Below are positions 8,664-16,716 of a DNA stretch of 64,000 bases, one piece after another. Source of the stretch: Alkalihalobacillus sp. TS-13 (GTDB lineage: Bacteria; Bacillota; Bacilli; Bacillales; Fictibacillaceae); assembly GCF_019720915.1 (NCBI RefSeq), contig NZ_JAHKSI010000001.1:1612001-1676000 (forward strand), read 5' to 3'. Position 1 is the first letter of the stretch, and each line of letters begins with the position of its first letter. The notes beneath the pieces were generated by a model. It did not search any database. It was given only the letters and a program-made list of their open reading frames with translations, and was not told the DNA's origin. The translations under genes and the position numbers were made by a program.

Positions 8664-9059
8664 TTGTTGTTTCGAAAGTTCAACGTATTAGTCATGTTGA
8701 TACTGGGTCTTGCAGCATTTGGCTTTATTAACACCGTCATTACTAATCCAATGTACCTTGTACGAATGGTACTCATTATCGCTGCTGTCGGTGGAATCTT
8801 TTACTTCTTGTATAAGCGATTCCTCGCAAAGCGTTTTGGTGGCGGTGGCGGTAAGGATGTTAATAAGTACAAGCAAGCGGCTCGCTATTCTGCAAAGAAA
8901 TATCAAAACCAACCAGGCAACGTCATGAAAAAACCGCCAAAGATAAAGCCAAGTCCACAGACGAAACCCTCCGTTTCTAAAAAGAAAAAACGTGCGAACG
9001 ATCATAACTTCAAAGTCATTGAAGGAAAAAAAGGGAAAAAGAAAAATCGAGCATTATAG
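8664..9059 (+). CDS. yqhP: YqhP-like membrane protein with basic tail
   Basis: 131 aa beginning at TTG 8664 after AAGGAGGTGAGTC (6 bases from GGAGG). Two membrane helices in the first 50 residues (LVMLILGLAAFGFINTVI; VLIIAAVGGIFYFLYKRFL), then a glycine run GGGGG and a Lys-rich, Pro-containing tail ending in HNFKVIEGKKGKKK. Matches the SA1362/YqhP family by position and architecture; function unknown. The tail could bind nucleic acid or acidic lipid, which is inference. It ends inside a bidirectional terminator shared with yqhO. Confidence 0.8.
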   Translation: MLFRKFNVLVMLILGLAAFGFINTVITNPMYLVRMVLIIAAVGGIFYFLYKRFLAKRFGGGGGKDVNKYKQAARYSAKKYQNQPGNVMKKPPKIKPSPQTKPSVSKKKKRANDHNFKVIEGKKGKKKNRAL

Positions 9060-9073
9060 GATGCTCGATTTTT
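9042..9073. terminator. Bidirectional terminator overlapping yqhP and yqhO stops
   Basis: 13-bp perfect stem AAAAATCGAGCAT / ATGCTCGATTTTT with a 6-base loop and A/T runs on both sides. Both stop codons (yqhP plus, yqhO minus) lie inside the hairpin. Confidence 0.9.
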
Positions 9074-9986
9074 TTGTGGAAATTTTCGCTTGCGGTCGAT
9101 AATGTCGCCAACTTCTTAAGAATTTCTCCGTACTTTCAATTCCAAAATCAGTGAGTTCATCTATCACTTCTGACGAAAGATCAAAATTGATCATTGAAAT
9201 TTGTTTTACGGGGATGAAAACGATATCTGCACTATGGGCTTCTGATATATGACGAGCATCATGCGCATCCATCATCGTATCAAACAGACCATGGAAAAGG
9301 GAAATTGCATTTTTGACATCATTCGGTTTTTGTTCGAACTGGGAAGGCTTCAATTGAAATCCAAGTGTTGGCCGTTTACTTTCCGTTTTTCCATCCTGGA
9401 ACAACCAAATCGGAAAATTACTTAATACACCGCCATCCACAATGAAATTCTTCTTTCCTGTCGCGTCATATATTTTCATCGGATCAAAAAAATAAGGGAT
9501 ACTCGCACTCATGCGTACTGCTTTTGCGATTTTGAAGCGCTCTGGTAAGATTCCGTACCTTTCAAGATCATCTGGTAAGACGATCAAGCGTCCATTTGTG
9601 ATATCCGAGGCGATGATTTTAAGGGAGCCTTCTGATAGATCTCCAAACGTTTTTAACCCTTTTGCTGCAAGCACCTCTTCAACCCATTGCTCCAATCGTT
9701 TCCCCTTATAGAGACCTAACTTCCAATACAAAGTAAGCCATTTCATAAAAGGAAAAGCGACGGATAGCCTCCTGGGGTCAAGAAATTCTCTTAAATCCAC
9801 TTTATGCAATAAATCTTTGATTTCATCCGATTTATACCCAGCAGCAACCATAGCAGCAAAAATCGCCCCCGCACTTGTCCCTGCAGCCCTATTGAACGTG
9901 ATTCCCTTCTGTTCTGCAGCTTTTAAACCTCCAATAAACGCAATTGCTCTAACACCACCACCAGAGAAAACCCCATCCACATCCAT
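9054..9986 (-). CDS. yqhO: Patatin-like phospholipase family protein
   Basis: Predicted serine acyl hydrolase with a Ser-Asp dyad. Visible: oxyanion-hole glycines SGGGVRAIAF (residues 8-17), nucleophile elbow GTSAG (36-40) and DGG motif in FIVDGGVLSNFP. Probably acts on membrane lipids or lysophospholipids; substrate unknown. I moved the start to the ATG at 9986, 7 bases after GAGGAGGGG, giving 310 aa; an ATG at 10037 adds 17 residues not typical of the family. Convergent with yqhP. Confidence 0.93.
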   Translation of the reverse strand: MDVDGVFSGGGVRAIAFIGGLKAAEQKGITFNRAAGTSAGAIFAAMVAAGYKSDEIKDLLHKVDLREFLDPRRLSVAFPFMKWLTLYWKLGLYKGKRLEQWVEEVLAAKGLKTFGDLSEGSLKIIASDITNGRLIVLPDDLERYGILPERFKIAKAVRMSASIPYFFDPMKIYDATGKKNFIVDGGVLSNFPIWLFQDGKTESKRPTLGFQLKPSQFEQKPNDVKNAISLFHGLFDTMMDAHDARHISEAHSADIVFIPVKQISMINFDLSSEVIDELTDFGIESTEKFLRSWRHYRPQAKISTKKSSIL

Positions 9987-10084
9987 CGTTTCACCCCTCC
10001 TCATCTTATATATGACTGAATAAGGAGAGGCATTCATACAGAAACCTTTATTGTATTTATGGAACCTTCAATAGAATAGTCCAT

Positions 10085-10122
10085 AAAAAAACAACCACAA
10101 CACGTAGGCTATGATTGTTCCT
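10085..10122 (-). terminator. Terminator at end of mntR
   Basis: Minus strand AACAATCA / TGGTTGTT arms (one G-T pair) followed by TTTTTTT; the 5' arm overlaps the mntR stop codon region. Confidence 0.6.
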
Positions 10123-10543
10123 GTTCTTCTTCATTTTTTCGTTGTACTTCCCGTAATCCGTCAATACGTGACGTGTCTTCATCAAAATACTGGACCAAGT
10201 CGCCGATGCGGTCAATCGCATTCCAGCTCAAGTGATGTTCAATCCCTTCAACATCTTCATAAATATTCTCCTGGTCGACTCCGATGACTTTCAGGAAATC
10301 TTCCAAAAGTTCATGTCGATATACAAGACGTTTTCCAAGTTTCTTACCATTCGGTGTAAGTACGAATCCACGATATTTTTCATAAACGACGTATTTGCCT
10401 TTATCCAGCTTCTGTACCATTTTCGTAACCGATGATGGGTGAACTTCCAAAGCTTCTGCAATATCTGAAACCCTTGCGTATCCTTTTTCATCAATCAATT
10501 GGTATATACGTTCAATATAATCCTCCATACTTGGAGTTGGCAT
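10109..10543 (-). CDS. mntR: Manganese-responsive transcriptional regulator MntR
   Basis: DtxR-family repressor that binds Mn(II) and controls manganese uptake and efflux genes. 144 aa with a winged helix at residues 5-65 and a dimerisation domain after it. All six metal ligands known from B. subtilis MntR are at the same positions: Asp8, Glu11, His77, Glu99, Glu102, His103. Start taken at 10543 after GGAGGGGAAGAAC; an upstream ATG at 10558 would break this numbering. No manganese transporter gene is in the window. Confidence 0.97.
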   Translation of the reverse strand: MPTPSMEDYIERIYQLIDEKGYARVSDIAEALEVHPSSVTKMVQKLDKGKYVVYEKYRGFVLTPNGKKLGKRLVYRHELLEDFLKVIGVDQENIYEDVEGIEHHLSWNAIDRIGDLVQYFDEDTSRIDGLREVQRKNEEEQEQS

Positions 10544-10565
10544 GTTCTTCCCCTCCAATACCGCT

Positions 10566-10589
10566 GATTTTGTAACCAGTTACAAAATC
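10566..10589. promoter_or_regulatory. Perfect inverted repeat upstream of mntR
   Basis: GATTTTGTAAC / GTTACAAAATC, 11-bp arms with a 2-base centre, 23 bases upstream of the mntR start. It could be an operator or an RNA hairpin in the mntR leader; the regulator is unknown. Confidence 0.5.
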
Positions 10590-11260
10590 AAAACATACTA
10601 AAAGGATACAATAATAATTTACAAGTGACAAGCATTCTCGGTGCTTGATTGAGTCAAGCAATTGTGGGAGCTTGTCTTAAGTGAAGTACTCGATCCGGGC
10701 TGCCGGAAAGTCCTCACTATCACCGTATATGGCTATGCATGTATCGACCTAATTGATAATACCATATGACCAGTTAATTTATAAAGGGTGCTACAATATT
10801 CATGATCTATACAGCCCTATTCTGAAAAAATCTAAGGGTGCGTCCCTCAGCGGTTAGTCGATGTATTCACCATATATCACATAACTGTCCATCACTGGGA
10901 ATATACCCTTTACCACCCTAAAGTATATTACACCCTATGCTCCACCAACATCTTCCAGCATATGACACTAAACTTAACACTAATTCCCCCATAGTGCAAA
11001 AGCCTGTTTACTAATCCCTCTAAATCCAACCTTACCCAACCTTACATATTCCCTTATCTCTGATCCGTCTTCAAACAATGTAACACTCGTTAAGGTTTTA
11101 CTTTCTCACAACGTTCTCACTTCATCACAATATGGAATTCTATTCATATGCTCTTTTTCAATTGTTTCAACTTCTACCACTTCCCTTTAAATCTCTATAA
11201 AAGCCATATTTTATCGTGTTCTGTTAACGTGTAAATTTATAAACTACAACTATAGTAGTA
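10590..11260. other. Gene-free stretch, mntR-nrdJ
   Basis: About 700 bases with stops in all frames and no ribosome-binding sites that I can pair with a frame. Base composition on the plus strand drifts to pyrimidine-rich (many CCCT, CTTACC runs around 10900-11200), unlike coding sequence. No homology recognised; may be decayed sequence. Confidence 0.5.
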
Positions 11261-11289
11261 TTTACTAAGCACTATTTTACTTTTATAAT
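11261..11289 (+). promoter_or_regulatory. Promoter of candidate small RNA
   Basis: TTTACT, 17 bases, TATAAT on the plus strand. No protein-coding frame follows, but two hairpins do. Confidence 0.5.
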
Positions 11290-11295
11290 TTAAAG

Positions 11296-11372
11296 CATGA
11301 CCTTAATAAAGGGATTATCCCTTTACCCCCATGTATGTTGGCAGTGATTAATAAAATCACTGTCCTTTTTTT
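11296..11372 (+). ncRNA. Candidate small RNA, about 75 nt, two hairpins
   Basis: Downstream of the promoter at 11261-11289. Hairpin 1: TAAAGGGA / TCCCTTTA with loop TTA (11307-11325). Hairpin 2: CAGTGATT / AATCACTG (11342-11362) followed by TCCTTTTTTT, an intrinsic terminator. The only frames inside are 6 and 16 codons without ribosome-binding sites. Family not recognised. Confidence 0.45.
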
Positions 11373-11511
11373 ATTAAAATTAATCGGAGCAAGGTACTGA
11401 GCATTTATGCACCTGAAGATTTAAAAAAGGCTGATCCAAAACCTCAATAAGAATTAGATTTAGTGGTCAACTTTTTTATGTATTTTATTTGGAATTAACC
11501 GTTCGCAACTG

Positions 11512-11552
11512 AAAAAAAGAGAGTAACCTCAATAGCTTATTGGGTCACTCTC
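11512..11552 (-). terminator. Terminator of nrdJ
   Basis: Minus strand GAGAGTGACC / GGTTACTCTC (one G-T pair) with loop, followed by TTTTTTT; 14 bases after the nrdJ stop. Confidence 0.88.
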
Positions 11553-11565
11553 ATCGAATATCAAC

Positions 11566-13338
11566 CTAGATTCCGCATTTCAATTGTGCGTTACAGTTTG
11601 TACATGTGTTACATCCGCCGATTTCTTTTACTTTCCCTTTACGGCATACTGGACATGTGTTTCCTACTTCATTTCCAATCGTGACATCTGTTGAGCGAAG
11701 ATCAGAGATCGTATCCACAAGTACGACTTTCTTCTTCTCTTTTGTCTTTGTTGCAACAGAATCGTCATCAAACGTATTTTCTTCAGCTTTCAACGTCAAT
11801 ACCTGCGAGTCACGGCTTCCATCGACATAGACAGTACCGCCTTTCGCCCCGCCATTATACAAGCGCTCGTAAACTGCTTGTACTTGCTCTACTGCATACC
11901 CTTTCGGCGCATTGACGGTTTTACTGATTGAACTGTCAATCCAGTTTTGGATGACACATTGCGTATCAGCATGTGCTTCTGGCTTCAGATCCATTGCAGA
12001 AATGAACCAATCCGGCAGCTTTTCAGCATCCGCTTCAGGATTTCGTGACAAGTACTCGTTCACGATATCTGCCTTCACCTCAATGAACTTACCTAGTCGT
12101 CCACTTCTGAAATAAGAGAATGAGAAGTAAGGCTCTAATCCTGTACTAACACCGACCATAGTACCAGTACTTCCAGTAGGAGCTACAGTCAACAAGTGTG
12201 AATTACGAATGCCATGTTCCAAAATACCCTCGCGGATATCTTCTGGCATCTTCTTCATATACCCAGTATTGATGAAGGCTTGCCGTAATTCTTTCGTTTC
12301 TTCTTCTGTCTTTCCAACTAAAAATGGAAAGCTTCCTTTTTCTTTTGCCAGTTCGATCGACTCACGATAAGCAGTTGTCGCCATCGTTTCGAAAATTTCA
12401 TCAATCAGTTTGTTTCCTTCTTCTGATCCGTAAACCGTTTCACAATAGATGAGGAGATCGTGAAGACCCATGACACCTAGTCCGACACGTCGCTCTCCAA
12501 GAGCTTGTTCACGGTTCTTTTCTAAGAAATAAGGGGTAGCGTCGATTACATTATCTTGCATTCGGACACCCGTTTTAACCGTTTGCTTCAACTTATCAAA
12601 ATCAACACGTTTCGTTTCTTTGTCTGCAACATTAGCTAAGTTGACGGCAGCCAGGTTACAGACAGAATATGGTGCGAGTGGTTGTTCTCCACACGGATTC
12701 GTTGCTACTACTTTCTGTCCATACGCTTTTGCGTTGGTCATGTCATTGGCGTTGTCGATAAAGAAGATTCCTGGTTCTGCCGAGTAAGTTGCACAGATGT
12801 TGATCAGGTTCCAAAGCTCTCTCGCTTTGATCCGTTTATAGACTCGAATACCGTACCCTTCAACTTCCCATTCTCGCACATCTCCGTATTCGTGCCATGT
12901 GTTGTTGTACTCGAGCATTTCTTCAAATGTGTAATTCTCCACATCCGGGAATCGAAGTTCGTACTCTGTATCATTTTCAACAGCTTCCATGAATTCTTTG
13001 GTTACGCATACCGAAATGTTCGCACCGGTCAAAAATTCTGGGTTATGAACACTGTACGTACCACCGGTTTGAAGCTTTTCTTCAGCTTCCTTGATGGCTT
13101 TTTCGGTAAAACCTCCGTGTCCAGGGATGGCTTTATAGTTGACAATGCTTTGATACATATCACGTTCTGTTTCAGTCAACGGTGTAAATTTAAGTTTGTC
13201 CAACGCTAACTGCTTGATTGTTTCATCTTCTGTATTTTCAACAAGGAACCTAAGGATTCTAGGGTTTTGCATTTTCGAAATGATGAATTCGATAATGTCT
13301 GGATGCCAGTCGCTCAGCATGATCATTTGTGCCCCACG
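11566..13338 (-). CDS. nrdJ: Ribonucleotide reductase, class II (B12-dependent), exon 2
   Basis: Second exon of the adenosylcobalamin-dependent enzyme that reduces ribonucleotides for DNA synthesis. It resumes with RGAQMIML and contains NPCGEQPL and YSVCNLAAVNLA, the catalytic barrel core, TGSTGTMVG near the substrate site and a C-terminal Cys-rich tail CPVCRKGKVKEIGGCNTCTNC that regenerates the active-site thiols and may bind zinc. 590 residues; joined to exon 1 the protein is 854 aa. An apparent GTG start at 13353 lies in the intron and is not real. Removing 13339-14528 restores GGSR-RGAQM. Confidence 0.93.
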   Translation of the reverse strand, partial: RGAQMIMLSDWHPDIIEFIISKMQNPRILRFLVENTEDETIKQLALDKLKFTPLTETERDMYQSIVNYKAIPGHGGFTEKAIKEAEEKLQTGGTYSVHNPEFLTGANISVCVTKEFMEAVENDTEYELRFPDVENYTFEEMLEYNNTWHEYGDVREWEVEGYGIRVYKRIKARELWNLINICATYSAEPGIFFIDNANDMTNAKAYGQKVVATNPCGEQPLAPYSVCNLAAVNLANVADKETKRVDFDKLKQTVKTGVRMQDNVIDATPYFLEKNREQALGERRVGLGVMGLHDLLIYCETVYGSEEGNKLIDEIFETMATTAYRESIELAKEKGSFPFLVGKTEEETKELRQAFINTGYMKKMPEDIREGILEHGIRNSHLLTVAPTGSTGTMVGVSTGLEPYFSFSYFRSGRLGKFIEVKADIVNEYLSRNPEADAEKLPDWFISAMDLKPEAHADTQCVIQNWIDSSISKTVNAPKGYAVEQVQAVYERLYNGGAKGGTVYVDGSRDSQVLTLKAEENTFDDDSVATKTKEKKKVVLVDTISDLRSTDVTIGNEVGNTCPVCRKGKVKEIGGCNTCTNCNAQLKCGI

Positions 13339-13438
13339 CTTTTTGTTACACACTCATAATTGAGTGGGTATGGTCATTTCTGCCATACTCTCATGCTTTC
13401 ACATGAGATCAGACTATATCATCAAAGAAGAAAATTTA

Positions 13439-14122
13439 TTATGTTAATTTAATATCTCCATGTTTATAGAGGTGAGTAAAGATTGTCTTTACATCTTTAA
13501 TACTTGAAATATGAAGATCAAAACATCCTTGTTTTTGGCGTATTACCTTAACATTATTAACAATGTTGTTTGATTGTAAAAATTCCAGTATACCTTTCAA
13601 CAATTCTCTTGAACCAGTTATACCAAACCTTGTCTTTAAATAAGTTTTATTCCGATTAAAATAATATCTTTGGTACACTTGTATGTTTCCATCAGCATCA
13701 AAAATACCACGTAAGAAGCTCCACTGTAATGTATCGTTTTGAAAATCTATCCAAGTTTCTTTTCCAGTTTTTCTGGGCGTTACTCCTAATCTGATTAAAT
13801 CATTACACATTTTTGTAGAATTTATTGTTAATGAATATTTATTTTGTTCATTAGGAGCTTTATTCCGGCGAAACTTGATAGCTTCTCTCATATTCATTTC
13901 AGATGCTATGTCATCAAGTAATTGTTTATCATTTTCTGCCAAAGTAAGGACTAATCGTTTTGATTTCACTCTATCGAATATTGTTCCATCACCTAATATA
14001 TAACCAACTAAATATGCTTGGTTCGGGGTTTTGATAACAGAAAAATAATTTTCATTATAATTATATTTCTTATTCGCTAATTTCCCCGCATCTCCGGGTT
14101 TTCTGCTATCGAACATCATCAT
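13439..14122 (-). CDS. LAGLIDADG homing endonuclease of the nrdJ intron
   Basis: 227 aa with two LAGLIDADG helices: YLVGYILGDGTIF (about residues 37-49) and FLRGIFDADGNI (about 136-147), each with its catalytic acidic residue. It would cut an intron-free nrdJ allele and drive intron homing. In frame upstream, separated only by TAG-AAT-GAC-AAA, is a 51-codon helix-turn-helix frame, so this may be the C-terminal part of a once longer protein. The ATG at 14122 (ATG ATG ATG) has only a distant AGGGG. Codon use is more AT-rich than nrdJ, in line with a mobile origin. Confidence 0.85.
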   Translation of the reverse strand: MMMFDSRKPGDAGKLANKKYNYNENYFSVIKTPNQAYLVGYILGDGTIFDRVKSKRLVLTLAENDKQLLDDIASEMNMREAIKFRRNKAPNEQNKYSLTINSTKMCNDLIRLGVTPRKTGKETWIDFQNDTLQWSFLRGIFDADGNIQVYQRYYFNRNKTYLKTRFGITGSRELLKGILEFLQSNNIVNNVKVIRQKQGCFDLHISSIKDVKTIFTHLYKHGDIKLT

Positions 14123-14131
14123 TTTGTCATT

Positions 14132-14287
14132 CTATCGTTTAAGAGTTCCCCTGCTTATACCAACTATCTGAGCAATTTTTACTTGGCTATATCCCTCTTC
14201 ATGGAGTTTTTTAGCTTGTTTCATAATTTCTTCTTTGTCTCGTGCCTCATAATCACGTTGCCGTAGATTATGATTTACTCCTTCCAT
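14132..14287 (-). CDS. Helix-turn-helix frame upstream of the intron endonuclease
   Basis: 51 codons ending in TAG at 14132-14134. The segment AKKLHEEGYSQVKIAQIVG followed by ISRGTLKR is a clear helix-turn-helix of the Hin-recombinase or transposase type. The next in-frame codons lead straight into the LAGLIDADG protein. Either it is a separate small DNA-binding protein or the N-terminal domain of the endonuclease cut off by one nonsense change. A GGGAG lies 2 bases before the ATG, a poor spacing. Confidence 0.6.
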   Translation of the reverse strand: MEGVNHNLRQRDYEARDKEEIMKQAKKLHEEGYSQVKIAQIVGISRGTLKR

Positions 14288-14528
14288 AGCTCCCAATTAA
14301 ATCACCGCCTCTAATTAATATTCATCACCTGGAAGCTTTAGGAAGTTTTAATAGTCGTTGAACGTTCATCTCAGTTTCCTAAGATGCTTCGCTGCTGATT
14401 GCCCATTGTTTCATCCTAGAAATTTTCAAGCATTCACGTTCGCTGTTGCCAGCCGCGTTGTAGCTTTCAAGGCTTTAGGGTGTTCCAGCAATTCACGAGA
14501 TTTTAATCCCGCCGTTTGGAGCTGGTTA

Positions 14529-15320
14529 ACGGGATCCACCTTGCTCAACAAGGTGCGTTAGCTTTGCAATATCATCGAGCCACGATACCGATCCGGACGA
14601 CTTTCCGTTTACGCCTTTTGCGAGTGTGTTCCTCGGTCTGAGCGTCGATCCGTTCGTTCCGACTCCACCACCCCGGCTCATGATTTCCATCACTTGCTTC
14701 CGGTGGTCTGAAATTCCTTCTCTTGAATCTTGGACGAATGGCATGACATAACAGTTGAAGTACGTTACGTCTGTAGCTGCACCTGCACCGTATAGGACAC
14801 GGCCTGCTGGAACAAAGTTCAAATTCACAAGTTCATGATAGAACTTCTCGAATGATTCCTGTCTCTTTTCTTCTGTTTTTTCTACTGAAGCAAGACCTGT
14901 CGCATTTCGCTTTGCAATCTGCTCGTAATAGATTTCTAAAGGCTTATCAATCGTATCAAGGGATCTTTTTACGATTCCTGTCTCCATTTCGCCGGGCTTA
15001 TCAAGCACACCGCGGTAGTCTTCGTCTACTTTGACCTCCGCCAGTTTTTGCTCGCGGTCTATGGAAACGATGAATCCTAGCCCTCTTGCAGGAAACTTCG
15101 GATCATCTTTGACAGTCAAGATGACAAAATCTCCTTCCCGTAATGTCCGTTTCTCAGTATCCTTGAACGAATACCGGTCCAACATCACCAATCTTGATAC
15201 CCCTTTGTGAGTGGTATGCATGTCCGATGTAATCGGATGCACCTGCTCAAATTTTGCAATGTCCTCATTCAACCGATCAATGTTGATATGATGTCGTTGC
15301 TCCCCTGTTACAATCGCCAT
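14529..15320 (-). CDS. nrdJ: Ribonucleotide reductase, class II, exon 1
   Basis: First exon, 264 residues, with N-terminal domain, the YFNCYVMPF cysteine segment, SRGGGVGTNGSTLRP and the last exon codons VEQGGSR. Start ATG at 15320 follows GAGGAGGATCCTGG. Translation in the DNA stops three bases past the splice site (TAA at 14526-14528), so the protein depends on intron removal. Two NrdR boxes and a promoter lie 70-145 bases upstream. The partner half is at 11566-13338. Confidence 0.95.
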
Positions 15321-15391
15321 CCAGGATCCTCCTCATGATATAATTTTTTCATTTCTATTCTTTTAAGTAGTTTCAATTTTAGGTTACCCAA

Positions 15392-15421
15392 ATCATAGCA
15401 TAGCAAAACACTTAACATCAA
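15392..15421 (-). promoter_or_regulatory. nrdJ promoter
   Basis: Minus strand TTGATG, 18 bases, TATGAT. The -35 lies in the proximal NrdR box, so a bound repressor would block polymerase. Start codon is about 65 bases beyond the expected start point. Confidence 0.75.
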
Positions 15422-15463
15422 TATATTGTGTACATTATTTTAAAATAATACAATATATTGTGT
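15416..15463. promoter_or_regulatory. Two NrdR boxes
   Basis: Two copies of the palindromic pattern ACACAATATATTGTGT: 15416-15431 (CATCAATATATTGTGT) and 15448-15463 (ATACAATATATTGTGT). Centres are exactly 32 bp apart, three helical turns, the arrangement known for NrdR, the ATP/dATP-sensing repressor of ribonucleotide reductase genes. Confidence 0.85.
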
Positions 15464-15652
15464 GCACGAGAACGAATGATCTTAATCTTGTCAAAATCAA
15501 AAACATATAAAAAAAGTAGAAAACGAGCGAAAAATGTCCATATGACATATCAGACAATCGAAAAAGAGAAATTTACTCAGTTGCGAGATTTATTCTTTTT
15601 TGAGCCTCTGATGTCTGTTGAACTTTTCAAAAACCCTTCTTTTCTCCAATAA

Positions 15653-15692
15653 AAAAATTTAAAAACTGCGACCAGTTTTTGGTCACAGTTTT
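15653..15692. terminator. Terminator of lipM
   Basis: AAAACTG-GACCA / TGGTC-CAGTTTT stem with A and T runs on both sides, next to the lipM stop. Confidence 0.8.
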
Positions 15693-15695
15693 CAG

Positions 15696-16529
15696 TTAAC
15701 GTCTAAATGTCCATTCATCATTTGCGTAGCGTCTTTCGATGATTTCATCAATATATTGATTTTGTTCTCCCGTAAGTACCAATGGTATGAATTCCACATC
15801 GAGTCCTTGTTCGAATCCAGTTTTGAAAGCTTTCTTGGATTCCTCGATCGTCACTCTTTCATCACGAAGATCATTGATTGCTACAGCCTTTTTACTGAAC
15901 GCTTTCTGCATGCGTTCTCTTACTCTTTCATTTGCAAACTTGAAGCAATCAAACAAGTTGTCTTCATCAATATCAAGTAAGATCGACCCGTGTTGTAAAA
16001 TGACACCCTTTTGTCTCGTTTGCGCGCTCCCAGCAACCTTTCTGCCTTCAACGACGAGCTCATACCAGGATGGAGCATCGAAACAGACTGCTGAGCGAGG
16101 ATTTTTCAGTCCTGCTTTTTCCTCTTCTGTCTTCGGGACCGCAAAGTATGCTTCAAGCCCCAGGTTCCGGAATCCACCTAAAATCCCTTCAGAAATGACC
16201 CTGTAGGCTTCCGTGACCGATTGCGGCATTCTTGGATGTTCTTCTGATACGATCACACTGTATGTCAACTCTTTGTCATGGAGTACAGCTCGCCCTCCAG
16301 TCGGTCTTCGAACAAACCCATAGCCGTGCTTTTGAACGGCATCAAGATCGATTTCCTTTTCGACCTTTTGAAAATAACCGACAGAAAGTGTTGCAGGATT
16401 CCACTCATAGAATCTAACGACCGGGGGAATTTCCCCTTTACTGTGCCAGTCTAACAGCGCTTCATCCAGCGCCATATTATAAGCTGGTGTGCATGCACCA
16501 GAATCAACAAAATACCATTGCTCTTTCAT
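15696..16529 (-). CDS. lipM: Octanoyl-[GcvH]:protein / octanoyltransferase LipM
   Basis: Moves octanoyl from acyl carrier protein to the lipoyl domain of GcvH, first step of lipoate assembly in Bacillus. 277 aa; biotin/lipoate ligase fold with [11 protein letters not shown] (residues 74-84), catalytic cysteine in [13 protein letters not shown] at Cys149, and [11 protein letters not shown] with the conserved lysine. The placing near the glycine cleavage operon, whose H protein carries the lipoyl group, fits the role. Family paralogues (LipL, LplJ) exist; the Cys and gene position favour LipM. Confidence 0.93.
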   Translation of the reverse strand: MKEQWYFVDSGACTPAYNMALDEALLDWHSKGEIPPVVRFYEWNPATLSVGYFQKVEKEIDLDAVQKHGYGFVRRPTGGRAVLHDKELTYSVIVSEEHPRMPQSVTEAYRVISEGILGGFRNLGLEAYFAVPKTEEEKAGLKNPRSAVCFDAPSWYELVVEGRKVAGSAQTRQKGVILQHGSILLDIDEDNLFDCFKFANERVRERMQKAFSKKAVAINDLRDERVTIEESKKAFKTGFEQGLDVEFIPLVLTGEQNQYIDEIIERRYANDEWTFRR

Positions 16530-16635
16530 GCTATGTACGCCTCTTTCTTTATGTATTCAACATACATTTTTACCTTTCATAGTTTAACAGAAACCTATGA
16601 GCACATACAATTCATTGAATTTTAAAAACTTAGTT

Positions 16636-16664
16636 TTGCGAATAAGAAAATTCCTGTATATAAT
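16636..16664 (+). promoter_or_regulatory. yqhL promoter
   Basis: TTGCGA, 17 bases, TATAAT, about 50 bases before the yqhL ATG. Confidence 0.75.
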
Positions 16665-16716
16665 GGACATGGTATCATTTTAGAGAATGGTAGAAAGTTT
16701 CTAGGGGGAAGATGAA

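Larger units (their letters stand above)
13339..14528 (-). mobile_element. Group I self-splicing intron in nrdJ
   Basis: 1190 bases. 5' splice site after the U of CGU at 14529; exon AUCCCGU pairs with intron GCGGGAU (P1 with the canonical U-G at the cut). The ACG just before the guide pairs with exon-2 CGU (P10). The intron ends in G at 13339. R element GTTCAACGACTATT at 14350-14363 and S element GATATAGTCTGA at 13409-13420 give P7 (GACTA/TAGTC). P9 is CTCATG-U-GAAA-G-CATGAG (13390-13407), a GNRA loop; two more hairpins, GTATGG/CCATAC and CACTCA/TGAGTG, lie before the 3' end. The open frame sits in the P8 region. Confidence 0.93.

Noticed and set aside
10630-10740. Riboswitch or other RNA upstream of mntR
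   Set aside because: Short GCTTGA/TCAAGC and GGGC/GCCGG pairings occur, but no core of a known manganese, cobalamin or other riboswitch is visible.
12682-13209. 175-codon plus-strand frame
   Set aside because: Antisense to nrdJ exon 2 without start signals.
13339-14528. Intein in NrdJ
   Set aside because: The insert has stop codons in the exon frame (TAA three bases after the junction) and lacks intein splicing motifs; group I RNA pairings fit instead.
15458-15652. 64-codon plus-strand frame with TTG start
   Set aside because: Begins inside an NrdR box, no Shine-Dalgarno, no homology; region is the nrdJ upstream control region.
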